In this document: piece after piece, positions 25,620-35,339 of the stretch
How positions within the stretch are numbered: position 1 is the stretch's first letter
How the letters are laid out: each line of letters opens with the position of its first letter
DNA from: Aulostomus chinensis
Taxonomy: Eukaryota; Chordata; Actinopteri; Syngnathiformes; Aulostomidae
Direction: 5' to 3'
Assembly: GCA_037954235.1 (NCBI GenBank)
Contig: JBBMOA010000001.1
Location: forward strand, 18,742,643-18,806,642
DNA: 64,000 bases
Translations under genes and position numbers: made by a program
Notes under the pieces: generated by a model
Database searches by the model: none
Seen by the model: only the letters and a program-made list of their open reading frames with translations
Told to the model about the DNA's origin: nothing

Positions 25620-25783
25620 ATACTTACCTGGCAGAGGAGATACCATGATCAGCAAGGTGGTTCTCCCCGGGTGAGGCTCAGCCATTGCACTGGGGCTGTG
25701 CTGACCCTGGTGAATTCCCCAAATGTGGGAATCTCAACTGCATAATTTCTGACAGTGGGGGACTGCGTCCGCGCTCTCCCCTG
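25620..25783 (+). ncRNA. U1 spliceosomal snRNA, copy C (two stem changes)
   Basis: 164 nt with canonical ATACTTACCTG and the Sm site AATTTCTGA. Two copy-specific changes are visible. GCAGAGGAGA replaces GCAGGGGAGA (G to A at nt 16, in the helix near the 5' end), and GGCTGTGC replaces GGCTGGGC in stem II, creating a U-U mismatch opposite GCTCAGCC. It shares the GATCAGCAAGG loop. It is the last gene of the array. The downstream spacer is cut ~340 bp later at the junction with satellite. Confidence 0.92.
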
Positions 25784-26121
25784 TGATCGTGTGAAAAAAG
25801 GAAAGAAAGAAAGAAAGGCCGACCACGGCGGCGGCAACAACAACGGTGACCGCCTGTCCCGGCCAGTTGGCGGTCTCCTCTTGTGCTGGCATGCCTGAGG
25901 AGACCGCGGAGGACGTAGCCTCGATGACCTCCCAGTGTCTCTCACACCTTCCAGCCCTAAATGAAGAGGGCAGGGTTTCTGCCACATTTAGTTGAGGGTC
26001 ATGGTATCTGACAAGCCCTGGGCTCAGGACAATACATCCACGGCTCGTCTTCGCAGTAAGTGGAAGGATACCAGAGAGAATTCATGCGTGGGAGGAGATC
26101 AACTTGGAAAACCCCGACTCT

Positions 26122-26128
26122 CAATTCT
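26122..26128 (+). repeat. Candidate target-site duplication, right copy (CAATTCT)
   Basis: The snRNA block ends ACCCCGACTCT and the satellite resumes with CAATTCTGACGACATCAC, repeating the heptamer that precedes the block on the left. Confidence 0.5.
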
Positions 26129-27944
26129 GACGACATCACTGTCGCATCATTTTGAGATCATTAGCAATTCTTCTTACATCACTGTCGCATTATTTTTAGT
26201 TTCATAGCAACTCTTACTACATTACTGTGTCATTATTATAAGGTTTTTTGCAACTCTTCATAAATTACTGTCAGCATCACTTTGAGTTTATTAGCAACTA
26301 TCACTACATTACTGTCAGCATCATTTTTGAATTCATTAGCAATTCTTCCGGCATCACTGTAGCATCATTTTGAGATCATTAGCAATTCTTACTACATCAC
26401 TGTCACATCATGTTGATATCATTAGCAATTCTTACGACATCACCGTAGTATTATTTTGAGGTTAGTAGCAACTCTTACTACATGACTGTCAGCTTCACTT
26501 TGAGGTTGTTCAAAACACTTACTACGTTACTGTAAGCATAACTGAGTTTATTAGCAACTATCACTACATGACTGTCAGCATCACTTTGAGGTAGTTCGAA
26601 ACACTTACGACATTACTGTAAGCATCACTGAGTTTATTAGCAACTATCGCTACATTACTGTTGGCATTATTTTGAGTTCATTAGCAATTCTTACTACATG
26701 ACCGTCACATCATTTTGATATCATTAGCAATTCTTACAACATCACTGTAGCATCATTTTGAGATCATTAGCAGCTCTTACTAGATTTCCGTCAGCATCAT
26801 TTTGAGTTTATTAGCAATTCTTCCGACATCGCTGTCGCATTATTTTGAGTTTTGTAGCAACTCTTACTACATGACTGTCAGCATCACTTTGAGGCCATTC
26901 GAAACTTTCATTCCATTACAGTTAGCATCATTTTGAGTTCATTAGCAATTCTTGCTACATCACTGTCGCATCATTTTGAGACCATTAGCAATTCTTCCAA
27001 CATCACTGTCGCATTATTTTGAGGTTCGTAGCAACTCTGACTACATGACTGTCAGCATCACTTTGAGGTATTTCGAAACACTTACTACATTACTGTTAGC
27101 ATCATTTTGAGTTTATTAGCAATTCTTATGACAACAGTGTAGCATCATTTTAACGTTAGTTTCAACTCTTCCTACATTACCGTCAGCATCATTTTTAGTT
27201 TTTTAGCATCTCTTACTACATCACTGTAGCATCATTTTGAGTTCATTAGCAACTCTTCCGACATCACTGTCGCATTATTTTGAGTTTAGTAGCAACTCTT
27301 ACTACATGACTGTCAGCATCATTTTGAGGGAGTTTGAAACTCTTACTACATTATTGTAAGTATCACTGAGTTTATTAGCAACTATCACTACGTTCCTGTT
27401 AGCATCATTTTGAGTTCATTAGAAATTCTTCTGAAATCACTGTCGCATTATTTTGAGGTTATTAGCAACTCTTAATACATTACTGTCCGCATCATTTTTA
27501 GGTTACTCGAAACTCTAACCACATGACTGTCAGCATCACTTTGAGGTTATTCGAAACTTTCACTACATTACTGTTAGCATCATTTTGAATTTATTAGCAG
27601 CTCTTACTTGATTACCGTCGCATCATTTTGAGATCATGAGCAATTCTTCCGACATCACAGTCGCATTATTTTGTGGTTTTTAGCAACTCTTACTACATGA
27701 CTGTCAGCATCACTGAGTTTATTAGCAACTATCACTACATCACTGTCGCATCATTTTGAGATCATTAGCAATTCTTCTGAAATCACTGACGCATTACTTT
27801 GAGGTTCGAAGCAACTCTTACTACATTACTGTCAGCATCACTTTGAGGTTAATCGAAACTCTAACCACATGACTGTCAGCATCACTTAGTTTATTAGCAA
27901 CTATCACTACATTACTGTTAGCATCATTTTGAGTTCATTAGCAA
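26122..27944 (+). repeat. Satellite family B, forward
   Basis: Resumes in the same orientation and family as before the snRNA block, as expected if that block was inserted into a continuous array. The monomer types TTAGCAATTC, GGTTCGTAGCAACTC, GTTCGAAACACTTAC and AAGCATCACTGAGTTTATT follow one another. It stops at GTTCATTAGCAAT, after which unrelated sequence starts. No gene seen. Confidence 0.93.
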
Positions 27945-29487
27945 TGTGGGGCTTTGATTGGGAATTGTAAGAAAAATCACTGAATGAACAACACAAACAC
28001 AGACTGTGTCTGAAATTCCAAACCTGCACCCGAAACCAGTGTGGAATCAATTGTATCCACTGTCAATCCTGATTCTGGAGAAATTTCTTTGTGTGTTTTG
28101 ATGGACGCGAGCCAAGCAGAAATTTCCCACAATGCAATAGGGCGGCGTTTGGTCAGTGTTGAGCAGGCGTCAGTCTGACAATGATGTCATATTATTGTGT
28201 CATCACTTGACCAGACCCAAAAGTAGGCTCAGGTATCAGTTTCTTCTCAATGCTAATGTCTGCTAGCTTAGTCTGCTACTTTGATGGCTCTGCCTGCTCA
28301 AAGGTCCAGACCCCTGGATGTGGTGGTTCCTACCTGAACGTAGATTCTGTCAGCTCATGTTGTTAAATCAACTCACCAGGAACACCAGTAGATTTCAATG
28401 GACTGACAATGAGTCTCATTGAATGGGTGTCTCGTCCAATGAGAAACAATCAGTCTCAGGTTGAAGCTCATCAATGAGGTCTTGTGGATCAGTGGCTTGC
28501 ATGAATGAATGAGTTGGAAGACTTCTTGGAAATTAAAGAGGATTTAATACAATTAAGAAAACACTTAAGACAGAGTGATAATTCCAGCAGAGTAATTAAG
28601 GCCCATATTGAGTAGCAGGTATGAATTAGCCTGGATTTATCTGAGCTTCAAGTAGACGGCTAAGAGGCAGGTGGAAAGGTGTGTAGGATGAACGATGGTG
28701 ACCTCCAACCAAATGAAGAGGACTGAGTGGAGGCTGACCAGCTCTACGGAGTCAGGCGGAGTTTGGCAGCGAGACAGGAGTCCAGGCCTGAATTGGTGAA
28801 AACCAACGTAACCGGCTTACGTTCTCAGCTGGATTCTCCCATCGATGTACGACGCCTCTCCAACGAACTGGTGGGAGGACGGCCTCCAAAGCCTCCACCT
28901 CGTCGACCGTGGCTCCCGCTGAGATTCGCTCGATGAAGAAGGGAAGCGCGTTGATTGGCTACCCTCTGGTCTCAGGCTGCTGGCTGCCTGGACTAAGCTG
29001 CTCTTCTCCAACACAAAGGTGGCTTCTCTCTCTTCAAGGCTCACAGGAGGTCAAGAGTGTAGCGACCGTGAGCCGAGATCGATGATGAATTACAAAAATA
29101 GAAAATCAAAAAATAAATTAGAGGAATAGAAAAGAAAAGGGGGGGGGGCGGACCAGCTGCTCTAGGAGCTCACACACAAAGGGCAGAAACAAGAAGCACT
29201 GAAGAGAGCGCCAGCAGTGGATGGTGCCACCACTGTTACAGTAAACTGGTCCGCCTCAGAGCAGTGACCTTTGACCTGTGAGGGGTTGTTGGCCAATCAG
29301 CACACTTTGCTGTCTTCAGTCCTTCTCAGATATCAACAAATGAAGCTGGTTGAACAGACAGCAATCATCATCACTCAGAGACATCACCTGGAGAGGAAGA
29401 CTGCTCAGAGTTCTGACAATGACAGTGAAGAGACAAGGAGAGCTGGACAACCACAGACAGTGAAACATTCGGAACATCATGTTGATA

Positions 29488-29490
<3 letters not shown>
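27945..29490. other. Unrecognised non-satellite sequence
   Basis: Normal-complexity sequence with no tRNA, clear exon or named element recognised. Frames at 28727-28936 (+) and 28817-29044 (-) are short and overlap each other. A GC-richer part (28700-29050) followed by an A-rich stretch and a G-run (~29139) could be the remains of an unidentified retroelement. That is only a guess. Confidence 0.5.

Positions 29491-29520
<30 letters not shown>
29491..29520. repeat. (GT)15 microsatellite
   Basis: Fifteen uninterrupted GT repeats, followed shortly by the CAGAATCGGAATCAGAATC motif and TTTTATT, a sequence type often seen at ends of dispersed fish repeats. Confidence 0.95.
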
Positions 29521-29521
<1 letters not shown>

Positions 29522-29758
29522 AGAATCGGAATCAGAATCTTTTATTTTCGTTGTAGGGGGGGGGGTACAGTGACAATAGTTAGAGCGCTCTTCCAGAGCC
29601 ACCGTGCACCACAGAATGCAGATACAAAGAAAAGATAGAAAAGATAAAAGCAAGATAAAAGACACTGTTAGAACAGAAAGATCCATAAACCCACCAACCA
29701 GAGGTGTGTCTGGTACAGATGTGGAATTATTGGCTCACACAATGTTGAGGCAACTGGA

Positions 29759-29840
29759 AGAAGACAAACAAAAAAGGCTGGTGAGATCCAGACCTTCATC
29801 AAAAATGGTCCTGGAGAACTGTTCAATGTGTCAGGACTTC
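29759..29840 (+). repeat. 82-bp direct repeat, copy 1
   Basis: The segment from AGAAGACAAAC to GTCAGGACTTC recurs at 30621-30702 with a single visible difference (GTGAGATCC versus GTGTGATCC). Both copies touch a fragment of the dispersed repeat family found elsewhere in this island. Confidence 0.9.
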
Positions 29841-29990
29841 TGTCCATTGTCTTCTGCTTATCCTGTTCAGGGTCATGAGGGGGTGGAGCCTATCCCAGCA
29901 GCTTTTGGGCGACAGGCCGTGTTCACCCTGGACAGGTCACCAGTCCATCACAGGGCCAACACATCCACAGACAAACATTCCAAGCCAGAC
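29841..29990 (-). mobile_element. Dispersed teleost repeat fragment (3' part)
   Basis: Contains GGAGCCTATCCCAGCAGC and CACCCTGGACAGGTCACC, the same phrases as in the longer copy at 31343-31680, reading antisense to the family's usual orientation. Truncated at both ends. The family name is not known to me. It is a widespread teleost repeat with a tRNA-like head. Confidence 0.6.
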
Positions 29991-30267
29991 TCAGGAGGAT
30001 CTCTCCACCCTACAGACTGTAAAGGAACCATCAAAGATGGCAGTTGGAGTTCTGTGGATCTGTGCTGGATTCCTCGTCCTCACGGACCAGAAGTCTGTCT
30101 GAAATACTGCACTGATTGATGATCTTTTCATGAATCTGGAAAAGCTTCTAAAATGAAAGGAAAACAATCCTATCTTCTTCATGTCTCAAGCCAAATCAAA
30201 CCAAGAGTTCTTTTATCATATTTTTTTAACCGGACGTCTGCTTTGACTGGTTGGTTGTTGAAAGAGA

Positions 30268-30422
30268 GCAGGACAGGACAGACAGCAGAAGACAAATATA
30301 GAGAAGGAAAGACAAAAGACAGAGAGAAAGGAGGGAGAGAATGACAAAAAGATGGGAACAAGATGAGGGTGAAAGACAAGCAGAGAGAAAGACAGAGGGA
30401 CAGGGGGATGGAAGACAGACAC
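30268..30422. repeat. Purine-rich low-complexity tract
   Basis: About 155 bp almost entirely of A and G (GACAGAGAGAAAGGAGGGAG-type runs). It explains the long Leu/Ser-rich frames on the opposite strand, which are not genes. Confidence 0.85.
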
Positions 30423-30600
30423 ACAACCAACAACAGCAGCAGCAATAATAGTAAACTAGCTGCCAATGATAACGTCTCCTGGTCGCTGAAGCAATCAACT
30501 TCATAATAGGAGGATTGAAGAGCCAGGAAATAAAATATTAGCACAATACTGATGTGAATGTTCGTGCAATACTGAGAACACTGATATGTAGACGACTAGT

Positions 30601-30620
30601 AGGGGCGGCACGGTGGTGCA
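30601..30620 (+). mobile_element. 5' tip of the dispersed repeat family
   Basis: GGGGCGGCACGGTGGTGCA is the usual start of the dispersed family whose 3' parts occur nearby. Only ~19 bp remain before the second 82-bp direct repeat begins. Confidence 0.5.
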
Positions 30621-30702
30621 AGAAGACAAACAAAAAAGGCTGGTGTGATCCAGACCTTCATCAAAAATGGTCCTGGAGAACTGTTCAATGTGTCAGGACT
30701 TC
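30621..30702 (+). repeat. 82-bp direct repeat, copy 2
   Basis: Second copy of the 29759-29840 segment, 862 bp downstream, with one visible mismatch. It is followed by unrelated sequence instead of the repeat fragment that follows copy 1. Confidence 0.9.
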
Positions 30703-30778
30703 AGAAGCTCCAATCCTCTCTAAGGTCCAGTGAGAGTGGAAGAGATTATAAATGAGAGAAGCAGAGCCCTCACTCAGA

Positions 30779-30851
30779 ACTGAACCAGCTCAGTTGGGAG
30801 AGCCTTAGACTGAAGATCTAAAGGTCCCTGGTCCGATCCCAGGTTTCAGCA
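30779..30851 (+). tRNA. tRNA-Phe(GAA), probably degenerate
   Basis: The D-arm AGCTCAGTTGGGAGAG, anticodon arm TTAGA-CTGAAGA-TCTAA (anticodon GAA) and variable region AGGTC match vertebrate tRNA-Phe. The acceptor 5' strand reads ACTGAAC against 3' TTTCAGC, leaving mismatches at pairs 1 and 7. The T-loop is TCCGATC instead of TTCGATC, which damages the B box. No run of four T follows within 30 bp. It is therefore more likely a relic than an active gene. It lies 316 bp upstream of a tRNA-Lys-like copy on the same strand. Confidence 0.8.
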
Positions 30852-31094
30852 GAGGAGCAGCATTGACTTTACTTTCCAGTGGAGGAACTGCAGACATGAA
30901 GGAAACTAACATCTTGTCCTGTGCAGTCTTGTGACATTCAGGACATTTTTGGAGCCTCTTGTTGGATTTTGCCACAGAGAATCAGAGCCAATCAAAAGCA
31001 TGGTGGACTTCAACATGGAGGACTGAACAAGTCAAGAAAGCATCAGTTTGACCTTCACAGGTGTTTCTGTTCCTGTCTCAATGCTGTAGAAAGA

Positions 31095-31167
31095 GCCTGA
31101 GGAGCTCAGACGGTAGAGCATCAGACTTTTAATGTGAGGGTCCAGGGTTCAAGTCCCTGTTCAGGTG
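31095..31167 (+). tRNA. tRNA-Lys(TTT), anticodon-stem mismatch
   Basis: The D-arm GCTCAGACGGTAGAGC, loop CTTTTAA (anticodon TTT), GGGTC, the T-arm CAGGGTTCAAGTCCCTG with an intact B box and the acceptor GCCTGAG/TTCAGGT all fit vertebrate tRNA-Lys. The anticodon stem is TCAGA/TGTGA, where the normal 3' strand is TCTGA, so one G-G mismatch is present. No T4 terminator lies within 30 bp. It could be a weakly functional gene or a pseudogene. Confidence 0.82.
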
Positions 31168-31342
31168 CTGTGGAGGTTCCAGTGTTTGACAACATGGTAC
31201 TGGATGAAGTTTAGTGTTGAACAAACTGTCAACATTAAAAGTAGAAGTGTTCTTGTCTTGCCACTGTGAGACAGTCGCTAGAAAACTGACCAACAATAAT
31301 TTCATGTGGCATGCAATTAACAAAAGACCTACATTGATGGTC

Positions 31343-31680
31343 GAGGGGGGGGCTGGAGCCTATCCCAGCATCTACAGGCCAGAGGCGGGGTTCACCCTGG
31401 ACAGGTCACCAGTCCATCACAGGGTCAGCACACAGAGACGAACAACCATTCACACTCACATTCATACCTACGGTCAATTTAGAGTGTCCAATCAGCCTCG
31501 TCCCCAATTACATGTCTTTGGACAGTGGGAAGGAGCCGGAGTACCAGAGAGAACCCACGCATTCATGGGGAGAACATGCAGGCTCTACACAGAAAGATTC
31601 CCCACCCGAGCCTGGACTCAAACCCAGAACCTTCTTGCTGTGAGGCCACAGTGCTCACCACTGCACCATCATGCTGCCAA
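31343..31680 (-). mobile_element. Long copy of a dispersed teleost repeat with tRNA-like head
   Basis: Read on the minus strand it runs from GGCAGCATGATGGTGCAG through GTGGTGAGCACTGTGGCC and a B-box-like GGGTTTGAGTCC to GGATAGGCTCCAGCCC, the order of a very common teleost interspersed repeat. The tRNA-like head suggests a SINE-type origin. Related fragments lie at 29841-29990, 30601-30620, 31877-31931, 35340-35560 and 39240-39300. The overlapping + strand frame of 170 codons is not a gene. Confidence 0.7.
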
Positions 31681-31790
31681 GCTCTCTTCTACTTTCCTCA
31701 ATTGTGTTTCTTTCATGTCCTCCTGAGATCAAAGACAGAATTCTAGCGATTGTCAAAGCCCTGATGACATCATCAGGAATTCTGACTTTG
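31680..31790 (+). repeat. Inverted-repeat arm (partner at 35976-36101)
   Basis: TACTTTCCTCAATTGTGTTT, TTTCATGTCCTCCTGA and AAAGACAGAATTCTA recur in reverse complement at 36034-36101 with only a few differences. The adjacent GATGACATCATCAG segment also has an inverted counterpart near 35985. The partner arm differs by a ~14-bp T-rich insertion. Confidence 0.8.
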
Positions 31791-31876
31791 ATCTGGAGAC
31801 TCTTGCTTTAATCTGAATTTGACCTGACTAATGTTTTAGTTTAGGTTGCATGATACCGACCACCTCATTTCTCCTG

Positions 31877-31931
31877 ATGGACTGGTGACCTGTCCAGGGT
31901 GAACCCTGCCTCTTGAACAACGTCACCTGGG
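31877..31931 (+). mobile_element. Dispersed repeat fragment (3' part), plus orientation
   Basis: GACTGGTGACCTGTCCAGGG and GTGAACCCTGCCTC are the plus-orientation version of the phrases in the 31343-31680 copy. The fragment ends at a poly-C run (~31936-31952). Confidence 0.6.
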
Positions 31932-33804
31932 ATCGCCCCCCCCCCCCCCCCATGACCCCATACCCCCTTCCCTCATGTGACTCTTTCATGCGGGCCTCTC
32001 AAAACAAAAACATGGCCGCCGCTCCTGTCATTTTCGGAGGAAAGTGCCTTCTTCCAAGATAGTTTTGATTTAATAAAGCATTCTGATGACATTTCTAGAG
32101 AGAAATATGCATTTTGTTTTCATAATCTTTGCTCAGTTCTTGTGTTTAATCTTTGGTTTTTTCGTTATTACGATGAATCTTTCACCTCTCGGAAGAGAGT
32201 CGTTACAGTGTCACATTTCTACTGTTGCTATGTTGGTTGCTAAGGACGCCATTACGGACGAGTGTCATTTCAAGATAGGTTTGATTTTTAAAAAGCATTT
32301 TAAGGACATTTCTGGCGAGAAATATAAATTTTATTTCCATAATGTTCGCTGTTCAATAAAGAATAATATGAAATGGATTTTAGTGCCCCAGGAATTACAA
32401 ACATCTGCTTCCGTGGAAGTCGCCCCCGTTCTTCTGTGAGAAAATCCGGTAGTTGTCGCTCACTCCGAGGAAAAAAAACAAATATTTTTAATACTTCATC
32501 TTTTGATTAATAAGACAATCTACAAATTCATTTAATTTCTGGATGTTTATTCTACCTACGAAGTCCATTTGTCACCATTATAGATCGACCAATCAGCATT
32601 AAGAATATAAACAATGACTCAAACTAATGGCGGTCTGCTGACGTCACATCCGTCACAGAGGCTCACTCCTGCACTCAGAGGTGGCCTTTTAGTTCCATCA
32701 CTTCACGCTGTATTTACAGATTTATGATTGAGGGGAACAAACCACTCTGATGTCTGGGTTCATCAAGGATATCATTAAAGAAATCCTAACTATCTGGCCA
32801 GTTAAATTGATCCTAACTGTTCTTCAGATATTGTGCTGGTAATGTCATGTAGTTTCTTTTCCAATGTAACTTTGTCGTTCTGATGTGTGTATTTTTACTG
32901 CTCCAACAAAGCTGTTCCTCTTCTGGGGAAATCAATCATTCAGGCAATCAATAACTGAGTGTCTCTGATGCTGTACTGTAGTATTGCAGTACAACAACAC
33001 TCTGATCCTTCCTTTTCAAATGTTTTTATTGTGTTTCTCTCATCAGGTGTTCAAAATGATGACAATAAAAATCAATAATTGATATTCAGCTTTGTTTCAA
33101 CAATAATAACTGATCAGAAATGAGGCCTGATGGCTGCAATAGCAGCTTTGTGCTGTTCAGTGAGTCCTGCTATAAAAAGGAGTCAAGGCGGTCTTAAAGA
33201 TGTGAAAATGTTCCAAAGATCCTTCTTCATGTTGGTCCTGAACAAGATTGGTGACAGGCCTTTTTTCAAAGGAGCTCCAAAAGGCTCACTTAACCCTTTG
33301 AGGCCTGGCTGAGACACGAGGCCTGTTGACCTTTGACCCTGTTGCTCTTTTGCTCTCATTGGCCTCTCCAGTGGATACAGACCTGAAACTTTATGAAATC
33401 CTAATCTGGTGGAATAATTCTCGAACCCCCTCCCAAACAGGAAGTGGCTTCAGGAAGGAGGTGGGGCTTCAAAGTTTTAAATATTGGTTTCTGGCAGAGG
33501 TGTGAACTCCTCCCAGAAAGCTCATCTCATTTGGAGCAACTTTGACCAGTTATGATGCTTAAAGACTTTACTGGACTTTGCCACGCCCTTTACGGACAGC
33601 AGAAAGGACTTAGGGGGGTCAAACCACCACAGATGCGATCCTTCGAGAACAGAACAACACACTCAAATTTCAACTTCCTAGGTTCAAAGAGAAAAAACTA
33701 TCCCCTTGTGAAACTGGGCAAAATCAGGGTCTGGGACTTCTGCACTCCGAGAGCCTTTTGGAGCAGAATTGAGGATCAAATCTGGGTTCTGGTGTTTGTA
33801 CTTG
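31932..33804. other. AT-rich unrecognised sequence with an internal diverged direct repeat
   Basis: No gene or RNA recognised. A segment starting AAGATAGTTTTGATTT at 32056 recurs, diverged, at 32272 (AAGATAGGTTTGATTT). It keeps GACATTTCTAGAGAGAAATAT-like and TTCATAATNTT-like blocks over ~85 bp, giving a 216-bp spacing. From ~33120 the sequence is richer in phrases such as CTTTGACCAGTTATGATGC that look like a dispersed repeat. The short frames here are not convincing. Confidence 0.55.
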
Positions 33805-34230
33805 GGCTACATCCACCAAACTTTACACACATAGTGTGATGCCCCAGAGTAGCATGTGCTGGGAATTTCAGCCATCTAGGTGCTAAGGGGCCCAAGCACG
33901 GTCCCGGGGCATCCACTAACCCTAAGGGGCTCCTCAAAGTCTGGCCCCTCTTCCCTGGTTTCATTTGAGCTGAAGCCACCAAAAGTCACACCAATGGTTG
34001 ATGTCAGTGAGAGGACTGATTCTGACATTTTCAGCCATCCAGAAGTTACAGAGCTGAAACACAAGACCCCAAAGCCCCTTCCATGTTTGTTGCCAGAGAT
34101 ATCGTAGTCATGACTGTGCACCTCCTTTATGAAGAAAAACAAAACAACTACTGCTTTGGGGCTTGTGTTCAGGGTTATTATATTATATTATTATATTATG
34201 TTATGTGTGTAAAGTTTGGTGGATGTAGCC
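33805..34230. mobile_element. Element bounded by a perfect 29-bp inverted repeat
   Basis: 33805-33833 (GGCTACATCCACCAAAC then TTTACACACATA) is the exact reverse complement of 34202-34230. The ~370 bp between them has no transposase-like frame and ends in an AT-rich TATTATATTATA stretch (34174-34200). This could be a non-autonomous DNA transposon, or two inverted copies of one dispersed repeat end. No clear target duplication was found. Confidence 0.5.
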
Positions 34231-34385
34231 GGATGGGCCGGTGTGAGCAGGCATTTCAAAATATATATTTCTGGTAAAAACGCAGAAACAGCGGTTAGTT
34301 TGTTTTTGTGTTAAAATGAGAAACACACCCATCCAGTTGTAGTGCCACCACTCAGCGGCCACCTTGCAGTCAGAAGCCATGAAGA

Positions 34386-34553
34386 ATGTTGCCCAGTAAG
34401 AGGAAGGAGAAAGGAGGAGCCGAAAAAGAGAGACTCCGCAAAAGAAAAGCAGCCGAATTTCCAAAACTCGACGCGTTCTTCCAGGGCTGGACTGGGAAGA
34501 AGAGACGTCAGGTGTTGGAACGTGTAGTGGAAGAAGAAGGTCTCTGTGAGTAG
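34386..34553 (+). pseudogene. Short basic frame resembling the N-terminal tail of a hAT-type (DUF4371/ZMYM-like) transposase
   Basis: A 55-codon frame begins MLPSKRKEKGGAEKERLRKR and continues AAEFPKLDAFFQGW. Lys/Arg-rich stretches followed by a KL..FF motif are typical of the start of such hAT transposases, before the zinc-finger/DUF4371 parts. Nothing recognisable of the rest of the protein follows, so at most this is a first-exon remnant. It overlaps the left arm of a 16-bp inverted repeat (34482-34497 / 34735-34750). Confidence 0.35.
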
Positions 34554-34750
34554 TGAAAGAGTATCACTCTTTTAACATGGTTACTGTCTTCCATGTAGAA
34601 TACTGCACTTTATTTTAATTTTTGAAACTTCAAAATGTGCGCATACATCCTCTGGTATGGCGTGTGCTTACACATATCGTGTAAATAACCATGGAGGGCT
34701 GCCAGGGATGAAAAATGCCAGGGCCATTTTTTGGTCCCAGTCCAGCCCTG
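34482..34750. repeat. 16-bp inverted repeat bracketing ~270 bp
   Basis: CAGGGCTGGACTGGGA at 34482-34497 is matched by TCCCAGTCCAGCCCTG at 34735-34750. A third fragment of this motif (CCAGTCCAGCCCTGG) lies near 35360 at the edge of another dispersed repeat. Possibly the ends of a small DNA element. Confidence 0.5.
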
Positions 34751-35339
34751 CTTCTTAACCTGCTCACGGTGTCCTGTCAGCTGTCTTCCCTCAAGGAGGT
34801 GGCCATTCTTGCTCTGGAGCAGTTTCAAAAATAGGCCTCAGCACACTGCCTCTGTGCCATGCCTCTCTCATGCTCCTCTACTCTTTGGTGCACATGCCTC
34901 CAGTCTGTCAGGCCTCTAATGAAGACACTTGGATCACTGGGCTTGCTAAAAGCAGGGCAAACAAAACAAAACAAAGCATGACGTTGACCACAATAAGTCA
35001 GCCATTTCCACGTCGTGCCGTCCGTTCTAACGAAGAGCCTCGGACAACAGGGTTTATGGAATCTTGTTGAGGATGAAACTTTAAAAAATCAGTCCTCTGT
35101 GTGGAAGAAGGGCGACTAAAATAGTCTCCAACTGACTGATCTGACTCCTCCACTTCCATTGCAACAGCATGGCTTGACTAAGAGAAAGAGAGAGAGCTGA
35201 GAGATTTCATTGGACGAGCCCAATGTCCTTCAAGAAAATCAACCAATGGGCCGCGTTTCGCGTCTCCGATACCGTTACGGTCGATTAAAAACTATACACT
35301 TTTGAAAAAAAAATTATGACAGTTATGGGCCGGCCCAAA
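34751..35339. other. Unrecognised sequence
   Basis: Nothing supported. A short GA-rich stretch lies near 35180 and a G+C-normal region with fragmentary frames only. Confidence 0.5.

Larger units (their letters stand above)
20477..26121 (+). repeat. Tandem U2-U1 snRNA gene array, ~3.3 units of ~1.71 kb
   Basis: GC-rich island of nearly identical repeats. U2 starts are 1716 and 1712 bp apart. Each full unit has a U2 gene, a ~775-bp spacer, a U1 gene, and a ~590-bp spacer with a (GAAA)n-rich stretch just after U1. All genes are on the + strand. The island begins in the spacer between U2 and U1 (equivalent to about 21950) and ends in the spacer between U1 and U2 (equivalent to about 20976), so both ends cut the unit at unrelated places. 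No U4, U5, U6 or 5S sequence was seen in the spacers. The repeated open frames of up to 174 codons overlap the U2 gene and run on both strands, so they are artefacts. Confidence 0.9.

Noticed and set aside
30179..30544. Leucine-rich minus-strand frames
   Set aside because: Antisense of a purine-rich low-complexity tract.
31214..31726. 170-codon open frame
   Set aside because: It lies in the antisense dispersed repeat and lacks a domain. The same phrases recur as broken fragments elsewhere in the island.
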